Source of the DNA: Gammaproteobacteria bacterium
GTDB lineage: Bacteria > Pseudomonadota > Gammaproteobacteria > Thiohalobacterales > Thiohalobacteraceae
Direction of reading: 5' to 3'
DNA length: 64,000 nt
Assembly: GCA_018819175.1 (NCBI GenBank)
Contig: JAHJQQ010000041.1
Span: 1 to 64,000 of the forward strand
Numbering within the stretch: the stretch's first letter is position 1; every line of letters begins with the position of its first letter. A program made the translations under genes and the position numbers. The notes under the pieces were generated by a model that saw nothing but the letters and a program-made list of their open reading frames with translations, did no database searches and was not told where the DNA came from. Below are positions 55,269 to 62,219 of the stretch, in pieces.

Positions 55269-57422
55269 CTTCACAACACCCATCACTGCCTCCCCCGACT
55301 GCAATGCCCACAAGCGCGAGTATTGGCCTCCCCTATTGACCAAGTCATCGTGCGCACCCTGTTCGATCACCTGACCGCGTTCGAGGACCACGATACGGTT
55401 GGTATTTCGCACCGTGGACAGTCGATGGGCGATGATGATGACGGTGCGACCCTGGCAGATGGCCTGCATGTTCTGCTGGATGATGCGTTCGGATTCGTAA
55501 TCCAGCGCGCTGGTCGCTTCATCGAGAATGAGAATGCGTGGATTGGTTGCGAGGGCACGGGCGATGGCCAGCCGCTGGCGTTGGCCGCCGGACAGGGTCG
55601 AGCCGTGTTCGCCGACTATGGTGTCGTAGCCCTCGGGCATTTCCAGGATAAAGTCGTGCGCACCGGCGAGCTTTGCGACCTGGACAATGGTCTCCATCGG
55701 CATGCCCGGATCGGTGAGCGAGATGTTGTCGCGCACGGATCGGTTGAAGAGGACGTTCTCCTGAAGCACCACGCCGACACGGTGGCGCAGCCAGGCGGTA
55801 TCGACCATCGCGAGATCAACGCCATCGACGAGCACGCGACCTGATTCCGGGACATACAGACGCTGCACCAGTTTCGCCAGTGTGCTTTTGCCGGACCCGG
55901 ACCGGCCGACCACGCCGATAACTTGTCCGGCCGGTATTTCCAGCTCGACACCCCGCAAGACCTCAGCACCATCCGGACGATAGCGGAAGGTCACGCGGTC
56001 AAACGTGATGCGGCCGTTGAGTTGCTGCAGTGAGCTGCGGTTCTGGTTATAGCTGGGTTCGGTCGGGGTATTGAGAATATCGCCCAGGCGTTGCACCGAA
56101 ACGCCAGCCTGCTGAAAATCCTGCCACAGCTGCACCAGACGCAATACTGGGCCACTGACGCGTGCCGCCAGCATGTTGAAGGCTATCAGCTGCCCCACAC
56201 TGAGGTCACCTGCAATTACAGCGCGGGCGCCGACCCACAGGATCAACACGATCACCACCTTATTGATGAAGCCGGCAACCTGATTTGCGATATTGCCCAG
56301 GTTGCTGGCCTTGAAGCTGGCACTCACATAGCCGGCCAGCTGTTCTTCCCAGCGACGTTGCATCTGCGGTTCAACGGCCATCGCCTTGAGGGTCTCGACA
56401 CCGCTGACCGATTCCACCAGGAAGGCCTGGTTCTCGGCACCGCGGTTGAATTTTTCATGCACGCGGGCGCGCAGGATTGGCGTCACGAACACGGATAAAA
56501 GGACATAGCAGGGAATGGCACCCAGAACGATATAGGTCAACAGCGGACTGTAGTAATACATCACCGCCAGGAACACTAGCGTGAAAAACAGGTCGATGAC
56601 CAGCGTCAGTGACGACCCGGTGATGAAACTGCGCACGTTTTCCAGCTCACGCACCCGTGCGACCGAATCGCCGATTCGACGTGCGCCAAAATAACTCAGG
56701 GGCAAGGCCAGTAGGTGGCCAAACAGTTTCGCGCCGAGCAGGACGTCGATGCGGTTGGTTGTATGCGAAAACAGATACGTCCGCAGGCCTCCGAGCACCA
56801 CCTCGAACAGCGACACAACGATCAGCCCGAAGGCCAATACATCCAGGGTCGTCACCCCCTTGTGTACTAACACCTTGTCGATGACGACCTGAAAGAACAA
56901 GGGCGTGATTAATGCGAAGAGTTGCAAGAAAAACGAGGCAATCAGGACTTCTGAAAACAGCTTGCGATATTTGACAATGGCGGGGATAAACCACTTAAAG
57001 CCGAACTTGGCATCCTCACCCAACAGAATGGCTCGGCGTGTGAGCAGGATAAGCTTTCCGGACCAGGCTTCCTCGAAGATAGCCCGCGGCAGGGTCAAGG
57101 GGCGCGATTCAAGTGGATCCTGGACGAGCACCTTATCGCCGTCGATCTTCGCCAGGACAAAATAATGGCCATCTTTATGCTGGGCAATGACAGGAAGCGG
57201 GGTTTTCGTGAGCCGATCGTACTGCGTGGTGATTTCTCGTGCCTTCAGGCCGAGGTGGCGGGCAGCGCGCAGGAGCTCTTGTGCACCCACAAGCGCGCCC
57301 GGCGGGGCGAATCGGTGCCGCAACTGCCCCGCATCGGCGGGCAGACCCAAAAAACGTGCGACTACTACAAGACTTAACAGCCCGGTATCTAGCCGATGTT
57401 CCGTATCAGCAGAATGTGGCAT
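55266..57422 (-). CDS. hlyB: HlyB-type type I secretion ABC transporter
   Basis: 718 residues. The first 130 form a C39 peptidase-like domain without the catalytic Cys (LDTGLLSLVVVARFLG), as in HlyB, where it binds the substrate instead of cutting it. Six membrane helices follow (about 155-435). The nucleotide-binding domain has Walker A GRSGSGKSTL, signature LSGGQRQRLAIARAL, Walker B ILILDEATSALD and the H-loop IIAHRLST. It powers export of the RTX protein. Its 3' end is duplicated downstream. Confidence 0.96.
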   Translation of the reverse strand: MPHSADTEHRLDTGLLSLVVVARFLGLPADAGQLRHRFAPPGALVGAQELLRAARHLGLKAREITTQYDRLTKTPLPVIAQHKDGHYFVLAKIDGDKVLVQDPLESRPLTLPRAIFEEAWSGKLILLTRRAILLGEDAKFGFKWFIPAIVKYRKLFSEVLIASFFLQLFALITPLFFQVVIDKVLVHKGVTTLDVLAFGLIVVSLFEVVLGGLRTYLFSHTTNRIDVLLGAKLFGHLLALPLSYFGARRIGDSVARVRELENVRSFITGSSLTLVIDLFFTLVFLAVMYYYSPLLTYIVLGAIPCYVLLSVFVTPILRARVHEKFNRGAENQAFLVESVSGVETLKAMAVEPQMQRRWEEQLAGYVSASFKASNLGNIANQVAGFINKVVIVLILWVGARAVIAGDLSVGQLIAFNMLAARVSGPVLRLVQLWQDFQQAGVSVQRLGDILNTPTEPSYNQNRSSLQQLNGRITFDRVTFRYRPDGAEVLRGVELEIPAGQVIGVVGRSGSGKSTLAKLVQRLYVPESGRVLVDGVDLAMVDTAWLRHRVGVVLQENVLFNRSVRDNISLTDPGMPMETIVQVAKLAGAHDFILEMPEGYDTIVGEHGSTLSGGQRQRLAIARALATNPRILILDEATSALDYESERIIQQNMQAICQGRTVIIIAHRLSTVRNTNRIVVLERGQVIEQGAHDDLVNRGGQYSRLWALQSGEAVMGVVK

Positions 57423-58079
57423 GCAATATTCATCGTCTTATTCATTGCCGGTAATGGCACGACTTCCCGCCATTTAGTACGAATGTATCGGAGCACTCCT
57501 TTGTCCCGATCACTCGCAAACTGCATGGTACGCATTCAGTACGAATATGCACAAGCAAATTTCGCCATTCGCGTACAGAGCATTGCTCACCACTCGTAAC
57601 ACAGGCAGGTCGGGAATCGGTTGCATCGAAATATTCCAGGCGAAGCGCAGCAGAGTTCCGGAATCCAGGTGTTCCTATTCGACTGCATCTGAATTGTTTC
57701 GAGAAAAACTCACAACCTCGAAAAGGGTCAGTCTCGCCAATTGTTCGCAGGATACCGCCTACCGCGACATCCATGATCTGGGTGAGCGTCGCGCATGGAC
57801 CGGACTTGGAGGGATATGCATTTCAGAAATGATGCAGGCACTGGGGCGACGGTATACGTATTACCGCAATCATGAGTATCAGCAAACTGGAACCCTGTGG
57901 GAAAGACATTTCCAAGCCGCGCTGATCGACACAGAAGCCTATCTTCTGACCTGCATGCGCTATATCGAATAACCCGGCGCGGGTGGTAATGGTGGAGCAC
58001 CCGGTCGAATATTCGGCCGATGATGCGGGCGTATATTAGCGTTAATTGCTCTCTGACCCTGATTTGCTATTATCGGCGC
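57423..58079. other. Region between the secretion locus and the acetyltransferase gene
   Basis: 657 bases between divergent genes. The upstream part probably holds the promoter of the exporter gene. A transposase fragment is at 57820-57972 (separate entry). No full gene is supported. Confidence 0.45.
57820..57972 (+). pseudogene. Fragment of a REP-associated tyrosine transposase (RAYT)
   Basis: The 50 residues from ISEMMQALGRRY to LLTCMRYIE match the C-terminal half of RAYT (Y1-type) transposases: MQ.LGRRYTYYRN, GTLWERHF and LLTCMRYIE. The catalytic HxH part is missing and the frame before it (57547-57819) reads as unrelated sequence. The usual LNPVRAGM continuation is cut by a TAA. It is therefore a dead fragment; RAYTs mobilise REP palindromes, which are abundant in this window. 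Confidence 0.85.
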
Positions 58080-58541
58080 ATGACAGCCGATAACGCCGAA
58101 GACGATGCAGGTTATCTTGTCGCCCCCGCCGATTGGCCGGGCGATGAAACGACCATTCGTGCCATCCGTGAACGCGTGTTTATCCAGGAACAAGGCATCC
58201 CTGCCGAGCTCGAATGGGACGGTCTTGATCACGAATGCGTGCATATGCTGGCTTATGACATGGCCGGCAAGGCCATCGCCACAGCGCGCATGCAGGCCGA
58301 CGGACATATCGGTCGGATGGCGGTCCTGCCGGAATGGCGCGGTCATGGCGTCGGCAGTTCCCTGCTCCTGATGCTGGTCGAACTCGCGGCGGCGCATGAA
58401 CTGGATGAGGTGTATCTGGACGCGCAGACCAGCGTGGCCAGTTTCTATCATCAACACGGTTTCATCGCCACGGGCGAAGAAGAGTTCGAGGCCGCAGGCA
58501 TTCCGCATATCCGCATGTCGCGCTTCACCACCGACCCTTAA
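58080..58541 (+). CDS. GNAT-family N-acetyltransferase
   Basis: 153 residues from ATG 58080; the frame extends 60 bases upstream without support. The acetyl-CoA site is MAVLPEWRGHGVGSSLLLMLVE (QxxGxG-like: RGHGVG), followed by EVYLDAQTSVASFYHQHGF. Early residues IRERVFIQEQGIPAELEWDG resemble the ElaA-type subgroup. The acceptor is unknown. It is followed after 18 bases by the next gene. Confidence 0.87.
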   Translation: MTADNAEDDAGYLVAPADWPGDETTIRAIRERVFIQEQGIPAELEWDGLDHECVHMLAYDMAGKAIATARMQADGHIGRMAVLPEWRGHGVGSSLLLMLVELAAAHELDEVYLDAQTSVASFYHQHGFIATGEEEFEAAGIPHIRMSRFTTDP

Positions 58542-58559
58542 ACAACCGAGGAATCCGCC

Positions 58560-59093
58560 TTGTCCTTGACCTCGTTCAGCGACCTTGATCCGGAAGCCTG
58601 CCGACTCGGTGAGTCGGACGGTGATTTCGCCGTCACCACGCGTGAGGACAGCCGCAGCGCTGCGGCACTTCTCGCTGCTCAGGCACGCCGCCAGGTTGAA
58701 CTGTTCAGCGCTGATCTTGAACCCTTCATCTACGATCAGGCCGCCTTCGTCGAGGCGCTCACCCAGCTGAGCATCAGCAGTTCACGGGCGCGGGTGCGTA
58801 TCCTGGTCAAGGATTTCGAGCGCAGCGTCAAGGAAGGACATAGACTGGTCGAACTCAGTCGTCGACTGAGCAGTTTCGTCGAGTTGCGCAAAGTGCACAG
58901 TGATTATCAGAATTACAATGAAACCTTTCTCCTGGTTGATGACTTTGGCTTGCTGCACCGGAGGCATGCACCGCGTTTTGAGGGTGTGTTTAGCTGCAGG
59001 GCGCCCTTGGAAGTGCGGCGACTGCGCGCCTATTTCGACGAAGTGTGGGGCCGCAGCGAACCCGATCCCGATATGAGGCGATTACATTTATGA
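58560..59093 (+). CDS. Conserved protein of unknown function paired with GNAT gene
   Basis: 177 residues from TTG with GAGGAA nine bases before it. I do not recognise a characterised family. Residues 29-177 read as a compact fold with RRQVELFSADLEPFIYD, SSRARVRILVKDFE and DDFGLLHRRHAPRFEG. The first part resembles the strand order of phospholipase D-like or acyltransferase-linked proteins but lacks an HKD motif. Partners like this often follow a GNAT gene, so a linked role is likely. Confidence 0.7.
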   Translation: MSLTSFSDLDPEACRLGESDGDFAVTTREDSRSAAALLAAQARRQVELFSADLEPFIYDQAAFVEALTQLSISSSRARVRILVKDFERSVKEGHRLVELSRRLSSFVELRKVHSDYQNYNETFLLVDDFGLLHRRHAPRFEGVFSCRAPLEVRRLRAYFDEVWGRSEPDPDMRRLHL

Positions 59094-59968
59094 ATGTAAT
59101 TAGAAACTATCCAATCAATTCGTCATTCCGGCGCCGGAATGACGGTCCACAAGATTTACTGACTGGGCTTTGGTTCTTCCTGGCACTGCTCCTCCTTTTG
59201 GGTTTCTGCGATCTCGCAACGGCCAGCGACAAGATCGACATCATCCCGCTCAAAAATCGCACCGCCGAAGAAGTCATGCCCCTGATCCGGCCCATGCTGG
59301 ATGCCAACGAAGTCCTGAGTGGAACGGGGTTTCAGCTCATTGTGCGCGCCTCCGCCGAACGTCAGCAGGAGATCCGCAGCTTAGTCACTCAGCTCGATCA
59401 ATCGATCAGACAGCTGCGCATCAGTGTGCGTCGTGCCGCGCGGGAAGAGATCGAACGCGAAGGCGCGCGCGCCAACGTCAATGTCGGCGTCGTTAACGGG
59501 GATGTCGAGGCACGCGGCCGAGCCATCATTCACAGTACCCGCGATAAGAGCGGTGAGCGCAACAACTACCAGGTCACGACGCTGGAAGGCACGCCCGCCT
59601 ACATCAACACCGGCGAGGCCTTTCCGGTGCCTACTCAAAACGATTATGTCGTCAACGGCCAGGTCGTTGTCACCCAGGGTCTGGAATATCAGCAGCTGAA
59701 CTCCGGCTTCTACGCCCTCGCCCGCACCCAGGGTAACAGCGTGAGCATCGACATCAGCCCGCAGCGCGAAGTGCTCGATCCACGCGGCAGCGGCCGCATC
59801 CAGAGCACATCATTGGTCACCTCTGTACGCGGACGACTGGGCGAATGGCTGGAACTGGGCGGTACGAGTCAGCAGCGCAGCCACGAAGGCGGTGGTCTGC
59901 TACGCAGCACGCGCGGCAAGGACGATACGCAGCAGACGCTATGGCTGAAAGTGGATGCGGTTGAATAG
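59090..59968 (+). CDS. Exported secretin-N-domain-like protein
   Basis: 292 residues from ATG 59090, overlapping the previous stop (ATGA). After a basic N-terminus a hydrophobic signal segment (LWFFLALLLLLGFCDLATA, ending near residue 46) leads to KIDIIPLKNRTAEEVMPLIRPML, typical of secretin N-domains (GspD/PilQ), and the C-terminal part is beta-rich. No outer-membrane pore (secretin homology) domain is present, so it is not a full secretin. A REP palindrome encodes part of the segment before the signal (residues 11-18). Confidence 0.72.
   Translation: MNVIRNYPINSSFRRRNDGPQDLLTGLWFFLALLLLLGFCDLATASDKIDIIPLKNRTAEEVMPLIRPMLDANEVLSGTGFQLIVRASAERQQEIRSLVTQLDQSIRQLRISVRRAAREEIEREGARANVNVGVVNGDVEARGRAIIHSTRDKSGERNNYQVTTLEGTPAYINTGEAFPVPTQNDYVVNGQVVVTQGLEYQQLNSGFYALARTQGNSVSIDISPQREVLDPRGSGRIQSTSLVTSVRGRLGEWLELGGTSQQRSHEGGGLLRSTRGKDDTQQTLWLKVDAVE
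59121..59144. repeat. Perfect ATTCCGGC palindrome inside a coding region
   Basis: CGTCATTCCGGC followed directly by its exact inverse, 24 bases. It is the shortest copy of the family in this window and lies within the N-terminal codons of the secretin-like gene, coding for SSFRRRND. Confidence 0.85.
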
Positions 59969-60013
59969 TGCAACCGATGGGCCTATTGTTTCGGCCAAGT
60001 GAGGATGTAGATC

Positions 60014-60175
60014 ATGTCTACCATCAAAGACAAGATGACTGAAATAATTCAGGCGCAGCCGATGCGGGAACTGGCCTTCGAACGCATGGTGGCGCGTGGA
60101 CTGGAAGACGTGCGTCAGAATCGGCTGATATCAGACGAGGAAATGGAGAAGCGTATAGGGACATGGCAAAAATAA
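60014..60175 (+). CDS. RelB/ParD-like antitoxin
   Basis: A 53-residue protein: MSTIKDKMTEIIQAQPMREL and a helical C-terminus ending EKRIGTWQK. The GAGGATG purine-rich stretch ahead and its overlap by 13 bases with the toxin frame give the typical toxin-antitoxin layout. The N-terminus is not a clear ribbon-helix-helix. The gene is intact. Confidence 0.65.
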   Translation: MSTIKDKMTEIIQAQPMRELAFERMVARGLEDVRQNRLISDEEMEKRIGTWQK

Positions 60176-60457
60176 AATGGACTGACGAAGCTCATGGATG
60201 ACTGCGGGACATTTACGACTTTATCGCTACTGACAACCCCGACGCCGCACTCGCGGTAACACAAGGCTTACGCCAAAGCACAGACACTGCACCGATTCCC
60301 TGAGATAGGTTACAAGCTCAAGGATGTACCAGAAGGTGAAATCAGAATACTGCTCTATGGGCACTATCGTATTGTCTATCTGATAGCGACACCCGCTGAC
60401 ATCATCATTCTAGGCGTTTTCCACGGCGCTTTGGATATCGAGCGTTACCCGCTCTAG
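60163..60457 (+). pseudogene. ParE/RelE-type toxin, broken by stop and frameshift
   Basis: From ATG 60163 it reads MAKIKWTDEAHG, then TGA (60199-60201), then LRDIYDFIATDNPDAALAV in the same frame. Near 60260 the frame must shift to read AYAKAQTLHRFPEIGYKLKD, EGEIRILLYGHYRIVYLI and ILGVFHGALDIERYPL to the stop at 60457. These are hallmark ParE segments, so the gene was a normal toxin of about 98 codons and is now dead. The antitoxin remains intact. Confidence 0.85.
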
Positions 60458-60466
60458 GAAGTTCGA

Positions 60467-60841
60467 CTACCGCTCCGGAAACATCTCCGTGTATTCCGTG
60501 GCATCGAAGAAAGCTTCCAGCGAGACAATCTTGCCCTGTTCCACTTTCGCCCACAGCACCACGCGGGTGATATCGACGATATTGATGCGAATCCGGAAGT
60601 CCAGGATCGCGCAGACATCATGACCATCAATGAAAATTTTCCGGCGATCGATACCATCCAGAATCTGGCCGATACGGCCGACGATATCGACAACAAAGAT
60701 ATCCGGACTGGTATGCGCATCGACCGGCCCGCGATAACTGAATTGCGCATCGGACAGCGTTGCGCGCACAGCGTCATAATCGTGCGCGGCAAAGGCATCC
60801 AGAAAAGTGTTGAATACAGCTTCGGTAGTGGCTTCTATCAT
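60467..60841 (-). CDS. NTF2/SnoaL-like small protein
   Basis: 124 residues beginning with a helical TEAVFNTFLDAFAAHDYDAVRATLSDAQFSYRGP, as in the SnoaL/NTF2-like cone fold, and a C-terminal strand pattern VLWAKVEQGKIVSLEAFFD. Such proteins are small enzymes or ligand binders and cannot be assigned further. It is convergent with the broken toxin gene. Confidence 0.75.
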   Translation of the reverse strand: MIEATTEAVFNTFLDAFAAHDYDAVRATLSDAQFSYRGPVDAHTSPDIFVVDIVGRIGQILDGIDRRKIFIDGHDVCAILDFRIRINIVDITRVVLWAKVEQGKIVSLEAFFDATEYTEMFPER

Positions 60842-60856
60842 TCGAAATTCTCAGAT

Positions 60857-60893
60857 TCGTCAATACTAGATTCCGGCCTGCGCCGGAATAACG
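60857..60893. repeat. Degenerate ATTCCGGC-family copy
   Basis: CTAGATTCCGGCCTGCGCCGG with AATAACG keeps the right half of the family element; the left arm is reduced to CGTCAATA. It lies upstream of the NTF2-like gene. Confidence 0.65.
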
Positions 60894-60940
60894 AATAATT
60901 CAAAATTTTCTGAGGTAATCTAGGGAACCTCTGATTAATC

Positions 60941-61028
60941 CGTCATTGCGAGGAGCGGTGCGACGCGGCAATCTTCAAGCTGTTGATCTACCGTTGCGTG
61001 AGATTGCTTCGCTGCGCTCGCAATGACG
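60941..61028. repeat. CATTGCGAG inverted repeat
   Basis: CGTCATTGCGAG at 60941 and CTCGCAATGACG at 61017-61028 are exact inverses; the inner GATTGCTTCGCTGCGC and GGTGCGACGCGGCAATC arms pair partly. This type of element is widespread in proteobacteria. It ends 25 bases before the mutarotase stop codon. Confidence 0.85.
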
Positions 61029-61052
61029 ACTCAACGAACAAATCGGCGCTCC

Positions 61053-61967
61053 CTAGCCTAATGCCTCAACCGAGTAGCGCACCCACAGATGATGTTCCGC
61101 GCCGGGCGCCAGCTCAACGACATCATCGGCGGCATTGGTGCTTTCAACGCAGAGCATGTTGAGATAACCATCCTTGCCCAGATCGCCCATCTTTTCCGCC
61201 TTTTCAACGCCGGGATTCCACACCACAGTGGAGCTGCTGCCCTTCTTGGCAATGCGGATGCTGCGTTTCATCAGCGGATCTTCAATGACGCAGTCGGCGG
61301 TGGACTGTAAGTAGATACGGTCGACTTCACCGGCGATCGTCACCTGGCCAGTCTGTTGTTTGGATTTTCCACCATCGACCTTGTCTATATAGGGACAATC
61401 GTCCAGACCATGCAATTTTACCTGACGGACATCACCGACTTCGAAATAGGTATGCAGGGCATCGCCGATGGTGATGGGTTTGCTGCCGGTGTTGCGGGTC
61501 ACCAGATCGATATCCAGGGTCGGGCCGACGACGAAATGGATTTCCAGCTCGGAGGCGTGCGGCCACTGCGCGCGCGTCGCATCACTGAACTGAATCCGGA
61601 ACACCAGTCGCGTGGCACCATTGCCCAGCTTTTGGGTTTCGACCAGATCCCAGGGTACGGTACGCGCAAAGCCATGACCCGGGAATGTCGGTTCAGTCGC
61701 GTGCGGACCGAACCAGGGCCAGCAGATCGGCACACCGCCCCGGATGGATTTGCCCGGCGCCAGCTTGGCGTCCTTGGACAGCCAGATCACCGGCTGCGCG
61801 CCCTTCGGCGCCCAGGTCATGAGATGTGCGCCCTGCAGTGCGATAGTCGCTGTGGCATGGGCGTTACTCACTTCGGCAACGATCAATCCGCCCGGCACAT
61901 CCTTGAAACTCAACTGATCGGGTATTCCGTAGCGGGCATTTAAGGCCGAGGATTCCGCGTTGCTCAT
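61053..61967 (-). CDS. yeaD: Hexose-6-phosphate mutarotase, YeaD type
   Basis: 304 residues from ATG 61967; the frame extends 27 bases upstream without support. Galactose-mutarotase-like fold with GGVPICWPWFGP, GFARTVPW, LHTYFEVGDV and VVWNPGVEKAEKMGDL. It equilibrates alpha and beta anomers of glucose-6-phosphate and related sugars. It is divergent from the feoB-like gene. Confidence 0.9.
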   Translation of the reverse strand: MSNAESSALNARYGIPDQLSFKDVPGGLIVAEVSNAHATATIALQGAHLMTWAPKGAQPVIWLSKDAKLAPGKSIRGGVPICWPWFGPHATEPTFPGHGFARTVPWDLVETQKLGNGATRLVFRIQFSDATRAQWPHASELEIHFVVGPTLDIDLVTRNTGSKPITIGDALHTYFEVGDVRQVKLHGLDDCPYIDKVDGGKSKQQTGQVTIAGEVDRIYLQSTADCVIEDPLMKRSIRIAKKGSSSTVVWNPGVEKAEKMGDLGKDGYLNMLCVESTNAADDVVELAPGAEHHLWVRYSVEALG

Positions 61968-62070
61968 GAGCACTCCATTGGTTTGGCAAGTCAAGCAGCC
62001 GCCAATGTACCTTGCTAGCGGTCATCCGTCACCCTCCGGCGAGAGATCAAATGGACCATCCAAGATGCAT

Positions 62071-62139
62071 CCCCTGCAGGAGCGGCCTTGGCCGCGAATA
62101 AGCATCCAGCGGATCGCGGCCAAGGCCGCTCCTGCGGGG
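62071..62139. repeat. GGAGCGGCCTTGG inverted repeat
   Basis: CAGGAGCGGCCTTGGCCGCGA on the left (62076-62097) is the inverse of TCGCGGCCAAGGCCGCTCCTG on the right, with CCCC/GGGG flanks; 16 bases separate the arms. Elements with this core are familiar as REP sequences of Pseudomonas and other gammaproteobacteria. It lies between the divergent yeaD and feoB-like genes. Confidence 0.85.
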
Positions 62140-62219
62140 AGTCAACACTATGTGGCGCGGAATGCCCGGCTAATAACAGACTGCTTGCCCCACTCCGCCC
62201 GGCTTGAAACAATGCCCTC

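Noticed and set aside
57547..57819. Upstream extension of the RAYT-like frame as a complete gene
   Set aside because: Residues before ISEMMQALG have no transposase similarity and lack the catalytic HxH motif.
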